Source: Qipengyuania nanhaisediminis
Lineage (GTDB): Bacteria > Pseudomonadota > Alphaproteobacteria > Sphingomonadales > Sphingomonadaceae
DNA: 64,000 nucleotides
Assembly: GCF_900115585.1 (NCBI RefSeq)
Contig: NZ_FOWZ01000002.1
Coordinates: forward strand, 1-64,000
Direction of reading: 5' to 3'
In this document: piece by piece, positions 48,414 through 57,072 of the stretch
Layout: each line of letters begins with the position of its first letter
Numbering within the stretch: position 1 is the stretch's first letter
Notes under the pieces: generated by a model
Database searches by the model: none
Told to the model about the DNA's origin: nothing
Seen by the model: the letters and a program-made list of their open reading frames with translations, nothing else
Translations under genes and position numbers: made by a program

Positions 48414-49328
48414 ATGAAGCAGGAAGTCGAGCAAAAGGATCGGGTCGCTCCGTCACCCGACCGCTTGCGACCTGCGCCTATATCCGGTTCGCTCCAGGAC
48501 GAACGCATTCGTGCGATCATGCGCGAACTCGATCGCCCCCTCGACAGCGAAAACTGGACCGCTACGCCCCATGCGGGTGAGCAGAAGCGCGCACGCAAGC
48601 TACTCAAGCGCATAAAGCAGCATCGCCGCCACCGAAGTGACCTCAAGCGGGCCCGCATGGCCGCCCAGCAAGTGTTCAATGTCAAACCGAAGTTCTCTAC
48701 GCGAAAGAGGGCTACGTTGATGATGGGCGCTGGCGCTGTGGGACTTGCTGCCTTTACCGGCCCCCCGACGCAAAAGAACCGCGCCGAACAGCAATCGGCA
48801 GCTACTTACATAATGAGTGCGGAAGAACAGGACATCCGTAAACCTGCAGCGCTCATGAAGGCCAGCGAACAGTTCAAGCAGGCGCTCATCGAGGAAGAGG
48901 GCGTCCGTTATACCGTCTATCGCGACGTCGCAGGCTATCCGACTGTCGGCGTCGGTCACCTGATAACGCCGGGAGATAATCTGCGCGTAGGAGACCGCAT
49001 TTCCGAAGAACAGGTACTGTCCTTCCTGGAAGGGGACCTGGCGACTGCGGAACGCGGCGTCCGCATTCTGGTTGGCGATTTGCCGTTGTACCAGCATGAG
49101 TTCGATGCACTTCTGGACCTGGTCTACAACGTCGGGCTCGGAAACGTTTCGGAAGCGGAAAGTCCTCGCCTGAACGCGGCGATCAAGGCCGGCGATTACG
49201 AGAAAATCGCGGCGGAACTCGACTACACGCATGCAGCCGGTCAGGTTGCGCGCGGGCTGGAATTCAGGTCGGAGCGAAGGGCCATGATGTTCATGGACGC
49301 GAGTTACGAAGATCCCAGAGAGACCTAA
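48414..49328 (+). CDS. GH24 (T4-type) lysozyme domain protein with N-terminal membrane anchor
   Basis: 304 aa from the ATG at 48414 (no strong ribosome site; the frame is open to 48327). Residues 1-100 are hydrophilic and very basic (KLLKRIKQHRRHRSDLKRAR). A single hydrophobic segment (~101-116, LMMGAGAVGLAAFTG) probably anchors it, with the rest in the periplasm. The lysozyme domain has Glu162, Asp171 and Thr177 in EEEGVRYTVYRDVAGYPTVG, with the exact spacing of the T4 lysozyme triad. GLVYNVG-like LDLVYNVGLGNVSEAESPRL follows. A housekeeping peptidoglycan hydrolase with long cytosolic N-terminus is more likely than a phage endolysin, since no phage genes are near. Confidence 0.85.
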   Translation: MKQEVEQKDRVAPSPDRLRPAPISGSLQDERIRAIMRELDRPLDSENWTATPHAGEQKRARKLLKRIKQHRRHRSDLKRARMAAQQVFNVKPKFSTRKRATLMMGAGAVGLAAFTGPPTQKNRAEQQSAATYIMSAEEQDIRKPAALMKASEQFKQALIEEEGVRYTVYRDVAGYPTVGVGHLITPGDNLRVGDRISEEQVLSFLEGDLATAERGVRILVGDLPLYQHEFDALLDLVYNVGLGNVSEAESPRLNAAIKAGDYEKIAAELDYTHAAGQVARGLEFRSERRAMMFMDASYEDPRET

Positions 49329-49430
49329 ACCTTTCCAATCATGACAAAGGTCATGTGCTTCCGCGCAAGATTGTAAGTCTCTGCCAAATCTCATAGGGCA
49401 TAATTGAGCCTCACCCTCGGGAGGTTGTCG

Positions 49431-50624
49431 GTGGGGCAAGAAGGGGAAAGCCGCGTGAAGACGGCCAATGGGTTTTCGGTCGCACCCGAACGGGACGCAG
49501 ACTGGCTACGCGCAAGCTGGCGTGAGACGGTCCGTTCCGTTCTCATTACCGAACAACGTGCATTCTCTGCGAATGTACTCAGCGTCCTCGCGATAGCGGC
49601 AGCGGTACTCTTTCTCGCCAATCCGGAAGCTTACGTCCTCCCGTTGATCATGCGCGTGCTTGCGCTTGTCGGCGCTCACATGTCCTACAACCACCTGCGC
49701 CGACAGATCGACACGGGACGATCGCTCGAACCGGCGCTGCGGATCCTGTCGATCATGCTGTTTTTCGGCGGGATGAGCTGGGCCTACCTCCTGCTTCCCT
49801 CACTTGCCCAGCCTCTGAATGAGCCGTTACGCCTGCTCATTGCCGCCGGGACGATAACCGGTGTCGGCCTCATCGTGACGATGACCGCGCCTTTGCGCGA
49901 GCAGACCTTCGCCTTCATGATCGGTTTCCTGCTCACGCTTTTCGTAGCCCTGTACCTCTACGCCGGGGATGCGCTGCTGCCCTATGCCATCGGGACAACT
50001 GCACTGGTGATCGGCGTATCGATGTTCGCCTTCGCCACCGCCCAGCAGCGCAGTGTCTCCGCCGATATGCTGGTGGAGAACCGCCGTCTTAATGAGGACC
50101 TGGCCGACGCGCTCGCACAGGCGGAATTTCTTGCCAAGCACGATCCGCTCACGGGTCTCTACAACCGCCGCGCGCTTTTCGAATACGGGCTCGTGGATGG
50201 GCAGACGCAGGACATAGCGCATCTGCTTCTTGTCGATCTCGATCACTTCAAGAATATCAACGACACCTATGGCCACGACATGGGCGACAAGGCTCTGATC
50301 GAGGCGAGCAAGCTTATGCGCGATGCCTTGCGGGCCTATGGCGAGGGCTATCATTTCGCCGCCCGCCTGGGTGGCGAAGAGTTCTGCGTCTTCCTCGACG
50401 AACCCGATGCGGAGCGCGCCTTGGTCTTTGCAGAGGATTTGCGCGAAGGCCTCGCGATGCTTCACGAGGTCATCGGATTGCCCAGCGGTGCGACCAGCGC
50501 CTCGATCGGAATGGGCCCGCATGATCGCGGCAGCACCATCGATGAAAGCCTCAGGCGCGCCGATGCCGCGATGTACGATGCCAAGACCGAAGGCCGTAAC
50601 CGCGTGCGCCAGGTTGATCGCTGA
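49431..50624 (+). CDS. Membrane GGDEF protein, diguanylate cyclase
   Basis: 397 aa from a GTG with GGGAGG six bases upstream. Other in-frame starts are a TTG at 49404 and a GTG at 49455 (AAGGGG before it). Six or so hydrophobic helices span residues ~35-200. The C-terminal GGDEF domain reads HDPLTGLYNRRAL, VDLDHFKNINDTYGHDMGD and ARLGGEEFCVF, an intact GGEEF active site, so it should make cyclic di-GMP. No EAL domain. A canonical RxxD inhibitory site is not evident. It probably reports an unknown envelope signal to c-di-GMP-dependent behaviour. Confidence 0.9.
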   Translation: MGQEGESRVKTANGFSVAPERDADWLRASWRETVRSVLITEQRAFSANVLSVLAIAAAVLFLANPEAYVLPLIMRVLALVGAHMSYNHLRRQIDTGRSLEPALRILSIMLFFGGMSWAYLLLPSLAQPLNEPLRLLIAAGTITGVGLIVTMTAPLREQTFAFMIGFLLTLFVALYLYAGDALLPYAIGTTALVIGVSMFAFATAQQRSVSADMLVENRRLNEDLADALAQAEFLAKHDPLTGLYNRRALFEYGLVDGQTQDIAHLLLVDLDHFKNINDTYGHDMGDKALIEASKLMRDALRAYGEGYHFAARLGGEEFCVFLDEPDAERALVFAEDLREGLAMLHEVIGLPSGATSASIGMGPHDRGSTIDESLRRADAAMYDAKTEGRNRVRQVDR

Positions 50625-50648
50625 GATCGCGCGAAACAGGACTGCCTT

Positions 50649-51188
50649 ATGAGCCATCGCCTGTTCGTCGGATTGCGTCCGCCGCCCGCACAGCGGGATC
50701 ACCTCATCGACCTTATGCAGGGCGTGGATGACGCGCGCTGGCAAGATGACGACCAACTGCACCTGACGCTCCGCTATGTTGGCGATGTCGAGACCCACCA
50801 GGCCGACGACCTTGCCGACAGGCTGGGCTCTATCGACTTCGAGCCTTTCGATATTGTGATCGCAAGTACAGGTTTTTTCGAAAGAAAAGGCCACATCCGC
50901 GCCCTGTGGGCAGGAGTCGAACAGTGCGAGGCGCTCATCCGTCTGCAGCGCAGGGTCGAGAGGGCCTGCCAGGCAGTCGGCCTTGAAGCGGAAGGGCGCA
51001 AGTTCCTTCCCCACATCACCCTCGCCCGCCTGAATAGCGCGAGTGGTCCTGCCGAGGCATTCCTCTCCGCCACCAGCCGCCTACGGCTCGAGCCGTGGAC
51101 CGTGCAGGAATTCGTCCTGTACGAGAGCGAATTGCACCCGGAGGGGTCGATCTACACCCCCATTGTCCGCTATCCTGCACGCAAATGA
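50649..51188 (+). CDS. thpR: RNA 2',3'-cyclic phosphodiesterase
   Basis: 179 aa 2H phosphoesterase. The two HxT motifs are in QLHLTLRYVG (about residue 38) and LPHITLARL (about 122). LFVGLRPPPAQRDHL is the family N-terminus. ThpR (LigT) opens 2',3'-cyclic phosphates on RNA ends. It ends with an ATGA overlap to the next lipoprotein gene. Confidence 0.93.
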   Translation: MSHRLFVGLRPPPAQRDHLIDLMQGVDDARWQDDDQLHLTLRYVGDVETHQADDLADRLGSIDFEPFDIVIASTGFFERKGHIRALWAGVEQCEALIRLQRRVERACQAVGLEAEGRKFLPHITLARLNSASGPAEAFLSATSRLRLEPWTVQEFVLYESELHPEGSIYTPIVRYPARK

Positions 51189-51832
51189 ACCTGAAAGCCC
51201 ACTTCTTGCCCGCTCTCGGCCTGACGACGGCCCTGGCAGCCTGCTCCCCCGCGCCTTCCGACATCCTGGTGCCGGACGACCAGCGCGAGCCGCTGATGCA
51301 GGTCGTCCAAGAGGAAGCCCGTAACGACCCAGCAGAAAACTGCCTCCTGCTGGTATGGTCCGAGCAGGAAGATCCCGATGTCGAATTCGACCGCGCTCAC
51401 GATGCCGTCAACGGCGGTGCGATTTCCTGCGCCACCGGCACCAGTCCGAGCCAGTTCGAGGCTGCCATCGAGACCCTTCGCGAAGCCGCGCAAAGCGGCG
51501 ACAAGGCGCGCCTGCTCGAACAGGTAGGCCTGCCCCTTCTCTATATCGACGCCGAGGGCGAGCGGCGCGAGCTGACCGAAGACCAGATCGACGCGCTGTT
51601 CGATGAGGTGTTCGACCAGCGCATGGTCGCGGTCCTGCGCGATCTCGATCTGTCGCAAATGACGGTCGACAAGGACCAGGGCGCCTATTTCAAACTCGGC
51701 TCGCTATGGCTGGTAGTCGACGATACCGGGGGCAAGCCGCGGATCGTCACGGTAAACCGCCAGGCGCTGGACGAAGCGGCAGAGGCTGCGAAGGAGCAGG
51801 CCGAACGCGGTCAGGGCAAAACGCTCGACTGA
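51185..51832 (+). CDS. Hypothetical lipoprotein
   Basis: 215 aa from the ATG at 51185, overlapping the thpR stop by 4 bp. The lipobox is LAAC (Cys about residue 20). The mature protein is acidic (ENCLLLVWSEQEDPDVEFDR), has another Cys pair (ENC and ISCATG) and a helix-rich middle (SQFEAAIETLREAA), and ends in a Glu/Ala/Gln helix. No family recognised. The frame extends upstream to 51095, which would overlap thpR by 94 bp and is unlikely. Confidence 0.7.
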   Translation: MNLKAHFLPALGLTTALAACSPAPSDILVPDDQREPLMQVVQEEARNDPAENCLLLVWSEQEDPDVEFDRAHDAVNGGAISCATGTSPSQFEAAIETLREAAQSGDKARLLEQVGLPLLYIDAEGERRELTEDQIDALFDEVFDQRMVAVLRDLDLSQMTVDKDQGAYFKLGSLWLVVDDTGGKPRIVTVNRQALDEAAEAAKEQAERGQGKTLD

Positions 51833-51977
51833 TCGCCTTTGCAGACCACCGTCGACGGTTCGACGCGCGAAACTTGCACTTCGCCTGCAATTCCTGTTCA
51901 TGCTCCATTGTCGCAAACGAAACCATATTGCGGATGCACAACCGTCCATTCGCTTTTCGCCAATTATTGGAGAGACC

Positions 51978-54230
51978 ATGAAGGCCCAGATTTTGGCCAC
52001 CACCGCCGCCGCAGCCCTGCTTGGCGGGTGCGCAACCATCAACACCGAAGAAGGTGACCCCTTGGCAGACCTGCAAGAAGCCCAGGCATACAATCCCGAT
52101 ATTCCCGCTGGCACCGGCTATTTCGCCGAGCGCAGCGACCTGCCCCTTTACGCGCCGGACTTCACCAAGATTTCCGAAGACGATTACCTGCCCGCTTACG
52201 AGCAGGCGATGATGATCCACAAGGCCGAGATCGAGGCGATCAAGAACAATCCGGCCGCCCCGAATTTCGAAAACACCATCGTCGCGATCGAAAAGGCCGG
52301 CAGCATGCTGGGCCGCATCAACACGGTCTTCTTCGCCCTCACCGGTTCGAACACGACCGATCGCCTCGACGAGATCAACACCGAGATCAGCCCCAAGCTG
52401 ACCGAGCATTATGACTCGATCACGCTCGACCCCGCGCTCTTCGCCCGCGTCAAGGCGGTCTATGACAACCGCGCCGCGATGACGATGACGGTGGAAGACG
52501 CCAAGCTGCTCGAAACCACCTACGACGCCATGGTCCATGCCGGCGCGCTGCTGAGCGATGCCGAACGCGAGCAGGTCAAGGCGATCAACTCGCAGCTCTC
52601 GACGTTGACGACCGAATTCAGCCAGGCCGCCCGCGCCGCGATGAGCGACCAGCCGGTTATCTTCGACACTCGCGAAGAGCTGGCCGGTCTGTCGGACAAC
52701 GATATCAAGTCCGCTGCCGATCTGGCGACCGAAAAGGGCTTCGACGGCAAGTATGCCATCGCGCTCCAGAACACGACGCAGCAGCCGTTGCTGCCGAGCA
52801 TGGAAAACCGCGCTGCCCGCGAAAAGCTGTTCATGGCTAGCTATCACCGTGCCGACGGCACGACCGATGTCGACACGCGCATGCTGATCGCCAAGATCGC
52901 CAAGCTGCGCGCCGACAAGGCGGCGCTGTTCGGTGAAGCCGACTGGGCCAGCTACGCCATGTGGGATCGCATGGCCGAAAAGCCCAAGACCGCGCTCGAT
53001 TTCATGGAACAGATGGTTCCTGCCCTCGCCGCGACCCAGCGCCGTGAAGCTGCCCTGCTGACCGCCGCAATCGCTGCCGATGGCGGCGACTACGAAGTGA
53101 AACCGTGGGACTGGTATCGCTATGCCAACCGCATCAAGGCCGAACAGTTCGACCTCGATGAAGATGCGGTGATGGAATATTTCGTGCTCGACAAGGTGCT
53201 CGAGGACGGCGTGTTCTACATGGCCGAAAAGCTTTACGGCCTTACCTTCCAGAAGCGCACGGACCTGCCGGTCTATCACCCGGATGTGACGACCTACACC
53301 GTCTTCGACCGCGACGGCAGCGAACTGGGCATCTTCTATTTCGACCCGTTCCAGCGCCCGTCCAAGCGTGGCGGTGCATGGATGAGCAACTTCGTGGAGC
53401 AGAGCCATCTGTATGGCACCAAGCCGGTGATCTACAACGTGCTCAACATCCCGAAGGCACCGGCAGGCGAAGTCCAGCTGGTCAGCTTCGACTGGGTGAA
53501 CACCACCTTCCACGAATTCGGCCACGCGCTGCACGGCTTCTTCGCCGACCAGCGCTATGAAAGCCTGTCGGGCACCGCCACGGCGCGCGACTTCGTGGAA
53601 TATCCCAGCCAGGTCCACGAAATGTGGGCCACCTGGCCGAGCGTGCTGTCGAACTACGCCAAGCACTACGAAACCGGCGAGACCATTCCCGACGAGATGA
53701 TCGAGAAGATCGAAGCCGCGGCGAAGTTCAACCAGGGCTATGATTTCGGCGAAGTCGTCGAAGCCGCCCTGCTCGACATGAAGTGGAGCGCGCTGTCGCC
53801 TGCCGAAGCAGCCGCTATCGATACGCCGGAAAAGGTCGACGCGTTCGAGCGTCGCTCGCTCGAAGAACTCGGCCTCGAGATCGACCTCGTGCCGCCGCGT
53901 TATCGCAGCACCTATTTCAGCCACATCTTTAGCTCGCCCGCGGGTTATTCCGCCGGCTATTACAGCTACCTGTGGACCGAAATGCTCGACCGCGACAGCC
54001 GCAAGTGGTTCATCGAGAACGGCGGCCTCACGCGTGAGAACGGCGATCACTATCGCGCAACCGTGCTTAGCCGTGGCGGGACGATGGATTACTTCCAGAT
54101 GTTCCAGAACTTCGCTGGCCGGGCACCCGATGTGACCCCGATGCTCGAAGCGCGCGGCCTTGTCGCCGGTGACGAAGCGGCAGACAGTGAAGTGTCGGAC
54201 GGCAAGCTCCCGGATACTGCCGTCAACTAA
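51978..54230 (+). CDS. M3-family metallopeptidase, lipoprotein (peptidyl-dipeptidase Dcp-like)
   Basis: 750 aa from the ATG at 51978 (GGAGAG directly upstream). Lipobox LGGC (Cys about residue 18) suggests envelope anchoring. It is a full-length oligopeptidase F/Dcp type. The zinc site HExxH is in TTFHEFGHALHGF, with the downstream third ligand region in YPSQVHEMWATWP and the EHR-like C-terminal catalytic Tyr/His in YFSHIFSSPAGYSAGYYSYL. Such enzymes release dipeptides from short peptides. It is monocistronic, with its own terminator at 54255. Confidence 0.92.
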   Translation: MKAQILATTAAAALLGGCATINTEEGDPLADLQEAQAYNPDIPAGTGYFAERSDLPLYAPDFTKISEDDYLPAYEQAMMIHKAEIEAIKNNPAAPNFENTIVAIEKAGSMLGRINTVFFALTGSNTTDRLDEINTEISPKLTEHYDSITLDPALFARVKAVYDNRAAMTMTVEDAKLLETTYDAMVHAGALLSDAEREQVKAINSQLSTLTTEFSQAARAAMSDQPVIFDTREELAGLSDNDIKSAADLATEKGFDGKYAIALQNTTQQPLLPSMENRAAREKLFMASYHRADGTTDVDTRMLIAKIAKLRADKAALFGEADWASYAMWDRMAEKPKTALDFMEQMVPALAATQRREAALLTAAIAADGGDYEVKPWDWYRYANRIKAEQFDLDEDAVMEYFVLDKVLEDGVFYMAEKLYGLTFQKRTDLPVYHPDVTTYTVFDRDGSELGIFYFDPFQRPSKRGGAWMSNFVEQSHLYGTKPVIYNVLNIPKAPAGEVQLVSFDWVNTTFHEFGHALHGFFADQRYESLSGTATARDFVEYPSQVHEMWATWPSVLSNYAKHYETGETIPDEMIEKIEAAAKFNQGYDFGEVVEAALLDMKWSALSPAEAAAIDTPEKVDAFERRSLEELGLEIDLVPPRYRSTYFSHIFSSPAGYSAGYYSYLWTEMLDRDSRKWFIENGGLTRENGDHYRATVLSRGGTMDYFQMFQNFAGRAPDVTPMLEARGLVAGDEAADSEVSDGKLPDTAVN

Positions 54231-54249
54231 GGCTGCCAGTCAGCGCAAA

Positions 54250-54570
54250 TCAGGAAAGGCCGGGCCGTTTGGTCCGGCCTTTTCTTTTGCCCCGCCATGC
54301 GAGTGACTTGTCGTTGAGCCGGTCCATGTCCTGCTCCCCGGCAATGGCCTGTTCGCCAAGGGCAATCGCCTGCTGCAATTGTTCGTCGCTTGCGTTGCGA
54401 TAGGCAGGCGAAGCGATGGTATCACGCCAGGGGCCGCCCGTGGCATGGTCTAGCAGGATGCGCTGGAAGCAGTGGTCGAGATGTACCGGCCACCCGCGCG
54501 CGCCGGCAAGTGCAGGCAGTTCCTCCCTCGTCAGGGCGAACCAGCGCTGGACTAGATGATCGGCAGCCAT
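54250..54570 (-). CDS. Conserved hypothetical, last gene of the cobalamin operon
   Basis: 106 aa. Basic/aromatic N-terminus (HLVQRWFALTREELPALAGA) and WPVHLDHCFQRILLDHATGG, a pattern I recall from small alphaproteobacterial proteins sometimes mislabelled GCN5-related, but no acetyltransferase motif is visible. The C-terminus is Lys/Arg-rich. It follows btuD by only 14 bp and ends the five-gene minus-strand operon. Its 3' end overlaps the terminator of the convergent M3 peptidase gene. Confidence 0.7.
   Translation of the reverse strand: MAADHLVQRWFALTREELPALAGARGWPVHLDHCFQRILLDHATGGPWRDTIASPAYRNASDEQLQQAIALGEQAIAGEQDMDRLNDKSLAWRGKRKGRTKRPGLS
54255..54284 (+). terminator. Rho-independent terminator of the M3 peptidase gene
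   Basis: Stem AAAGGCCGGGCC / GGTCCGGCCTTT (one G-U pair) with a GTTT loop and T-run, 24 bp after the stop. It lies inside the 3' coding end of the convergent gene. Confidence 0.85.
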
Positions 54571-54584
54571 GGCCGGTCAACGGA

Positions 54585-55313
54585 TCACAGCGGCATGAGT
54601 GCCATGCGGTCGCCGCGCTCGATCCATTCGACCTGCGTTTGCCATACGCGCTCTACCACCTCGGCGGCCAGCGCGCGGTGCGGCTCATCGTCCGCTGCCA
54701 GTGTCCCTCCGTCGAGCACGACAACGCGGTCCGCATGGTTCATGGCATGGGACAGGTCGTGCAGCACCAGAACCACGCCGATGCCGCTATCGGCGGCCCG
54801 GCGAAGGTGCTTGAGCAGGGCCAGCTGGTGCCCGATGTCGAGCGCAGCCAGCGGTTCGTCGGCGAGGATCCACTGCGGCTCTCCCGCAAGTACTCGGGCC
54901 AAGAGGACACGCGCCGTCTCGCCGCCGGACAGCGATTGCGCGCGCCGGTCGGCCAGATGCTCTACGTCGAGTGCCTGCAACGCGGCCTCCACGGGCTCGG
55001 TGCGCTTGTCGCCATGCGGCATCCGGCCCAGTTCGACGAGACGGCGGACCGGCACGTCCCAGGATACGGTATGCTCCTGCGGCAGATAGCCGATTGCCTG
55101 TGCACGCTCGCGCGGCTGGTAGGACGCAAGGTCCCTGTCGCCGAGCACGATAGAGCCGGAATCGACGTCGAGAAGTCCCGCCAGCGCTTCCAGGAGGCTC
55201 GATTTGCCCGCCCCGTTGGGACCGCAGATCGCGGTGATTGCCCCGGGGCGCAGGCTCAGGCCGACATGGGCGAGCCTGTCCTCGAGCACGAGGTCGCGTG
55301 CTTCCAGCATCAT
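54585..55313 (-). CDS. btuD: Cobalamin ABC transporter ATP-binding protein
   Basis: 242 aa. The start at 55313 (ATGATG) overlaps the permease stop by 4 bp; an upstream extension would run into btuC. Walker A GPNGAGKSSLLEAL (residues ~30-43), Q-loop GYLPQEHTVSW, ABC signature QSLSGGETARVLLARV, Walker B WILADEPLAALD, and the switch His of LVLHDLSHAM. Typical of the iron-siderophore/B12 group (BtuD/FecE/HmuV). Substrate inferred from the riboswitch at the head of the operon. Confidence 0.92.
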   Translation of the reverse strand: MMLEARDLVLEDRLAHVGLSLRPGAITAICGPNGAGKSSLLEALAGLLDVDSGSIVLGDRDLASYQPRERAQAIGYLPQEHTVSWDVPVRRLVELGRMPHGDKRTEPVEAALQALDVEHLADRRAQSLSGGETARVLLARVLAGEPQWILADEPLAALDIGHQLALLKHLRRAADSGIGVVLVLHDLSHAMNHADRVVVLDGGTLAADDEPHRALAAEVVERVWQTQVEWIERGDRMALMPL

Positions 55314-56263
55314 GCCAGCCCCTTCCGCATGCGCAGCAACAGCCACAGGAAGAAGGGCGCACCGAGCAGGCTCAATGCAATGCCCAGCCGCAGTTCGGTG
55401 ACCAGCGGCAGGATGCGCACCACGCTATCCGCGACAAGCACCAGCAAGGCGCCCGCCAGCGCGCTCGGCACAATCAGCTGCGACGGCCGCCGATCGGTCA
55501 GGGGGCGCACCAGGTGCGGGACGATCAGCCCGACGAAGCCGATGATGCCGGCAACGGCGACACCCGCTCCTATAGTCAGGCCAACGCCAAGGATCAGCAA
55601 CCAGAGTAGCCGGTTCGTATCGACACCAAGCGAGCGTGCGACCGGCTCTCCCAAAGTCAGCGCATCGAGGCCCGCACCTGCGCGCATCAGGAATACTATG
55701 CCTAGCAAGACCATCGGCCCGGCAAGCCACACCTCGCGCCAGCTGCGGTCGGTCAGCGCGCCGTTCAGCCACAGCACGATCTCGCTCATCGCAAAGGCAT
55801 TGGGCGCCATGGAAATGGCCAGTGCAGTCAGCGCGCCCGCGAGGCTCGCCACCATGAGGCCAGCCAGCGTGAACAGGGCGATGCCCCCGGTGCGCCCGGC
55901 AATCACGGCGAGAAGCGCCATAGCCCCGCCAGCACCGACCAGCGCGAAGAGCGGCAGCAGCCATGCGCTCGCGGTGAAGCCGAAGAAGAGAGCGGTGACC
56001 GCACCCAGCGCGGCGCCCGGCGCGATGCCGAATAGCCCCGGATCGGCCAGCGGGTTGCGAAGGTAGCCCTGCATGGCCGCCCCGGCCGCCCCTAGACCCG
56101 CTCCAACGACGATTGCCAGCACGGCACGCGGCAGGCGGAGCTCGCCAAGGATGAGCGCGGCATTGGGTGTTGTGGCAGGGTCGATCCACACCCTTCCCGC
56201 AAGCAGCGATAGCGGCAAGGCAATCGCCAGAAGAGCGGCCATGACGAGGACGGCGCGGTTCAC
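55310..56263 (-). CDS. btuC: Cobalamin ABC transporter permease (FecCD family)
   Basis: 317 aa from a GTG overlapping the btuF stop by 4 bp (GTGA). Around ten membrane helices. FecCD features: ILGELRLPRAVLAIVVGAGL, GAAGAAMQGYLRNPLADPGL, GIIGFVGLIVPHLVRPLTDR. Forms the inner-membrane channel with BtuD. The name rests on the operon and the cobalamin riboswitch. By sequence alone it could import a siderophore. Confidence 0.9.
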   Translation of the reverse strand: MNRAVLVMAALLAIALPLSLLAGRVWIDPATTPNAALILGELRLPRAVLAIVVGAGLGAAGAAMQGYLRNPLADPGLFGIAPGAALGAVTALFFGFTASAWLLPLFALVGAGGAMALLAVIAGRTGGIALFTLAGLMVASLAGALTALAISMAPNAFAMSEIVLWLNGALTDRSWREVWLAGPMVLLGIVFLMRAGAGLDALTLGEPVARSLGVDTNRLLWLLILGVGLTIGAGVAVAGIIGFVGLIVPHLVRPLTDRRPSQLIVPSALAGALLVLVADSVVRILPLVTELRLGIALSLLGAPFFLWLLLRMRKGLA

Positions 56264-57072
56264 GACACGTCCTGCCGGATTTGCGCCAGCCGTTCTGCCG
56301 CACGGATGATCGTCGGCCCGCCGCAATAGAGGAGGCTAGTGTCGAAACTCTCGCGGCGCATCTCCGGCAGGTCGGACAGGACAGGATGACGCTGCCCCGC
56401 CTCGCTTCCAGCTATCAGCAAGACTTGGGGAGGATCGGCGACGACTTGTTCCAGCGCGAGGTAGTCCGCCTGCGCCATTCCCCTGACAGCGCTATAGCTT
56501 TCAAAGCCCGTCCGCCGCAGCAGGTCGCTGATGAGTGCGCCTTGCCCCGGGACAATCCCCGAGGGTTGCCACAGGGCGGCTTCGACCGGCCTGCCGACAG
56601 CTCCTGCATCCGCAAGCGCGCGCTCGATCGAAGCGACCAGGGCTTCACCGCTCGCGGGATCGCCCGTCAGGCGCGCGATCTGGCGCACCTGTTCCTTGCT
56701 GTCCTCCACGCTCGCAACGCTGCCGAAAGTTTCGACCCTCACTCCGAGATCCTCGAGCGCCGCCCGCGTTGCAGGGGCGATGAAAGTCGAGGCGACGACG
56801 ATGTCAGGCTCAAGCGCGAGGATCTCCTCAACCGTGCCGCCCGTCGAGGCATATCGCGCCGCGACCTCCGGCTCCATGGAGCTGGCGCGCGGGTCCTTGC
56901 TATAGTGAGAGATCGCCAGCAGCTGCCCCGGATCGGCGACCTCCGCAAGGATCGCGTCCGTGCAGGGATTGAGACTGACGATCGTGGGCCTTTCGCCGCC
57001 CTCACCCGATAGCTCCCGGCCACCCGAACAGGCGGCCAGGAACAGGAGCAAGGCGGGCGCAAGGCGCTTCAC
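56260..57072 (-). CDS. btuF: Cobalamin-binding periplasmic lipoprotein
   Basis: 270 aa. Signal with lipobox LAAC (Cys about residue 15). Helical-backbone binding-protein fold: PTIVSLNPCTDAILAEVADP, GTVEEILALEPDIVVASTF, and a long C-terminal lobe. Delivers B12 to BtuCD. The ATG overlaps the btuB stop by 4 bp. Lipid anchoring rather than free periplasmic is notable but common in the family. Confidence 0.88.
   Translation of the reverse strand: MKRLAPALLLFLAACSGGRELSGEGGERPTIVSLNPCTDAILAEVADPGQLLAISHYSKDPRASSMEPEVAARYASTGGTVEEILALEPDIVVASTFIAPATRAALEDLGVRVETFGSVASVEDSKEQVRQIARLTGDPASGEALVASIERALADAGAVGRPVEAALWQPSGIVPGQGALISDLLRRTGFESYSAVRGMAQADYLALEQVVADPPQVLLIAGSEAGQRHPVLSDLPEMRRESFDTSLLYCGGPTIIRAAERLAQIRQDVS

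Noticed and set aside
40883-49328. Prophage remnant suggested by a terminase-like protein and a lysozyme
   Set aside because: No capsid, tail, integrase or attachment site; the genes are 7 kb apart with uvrA between.
51747-54050. 767-aa open frame antisense to the M3 peptidase
   Set aside because: Shadow of the peptidase, whose HExxH and lipobox are clear.
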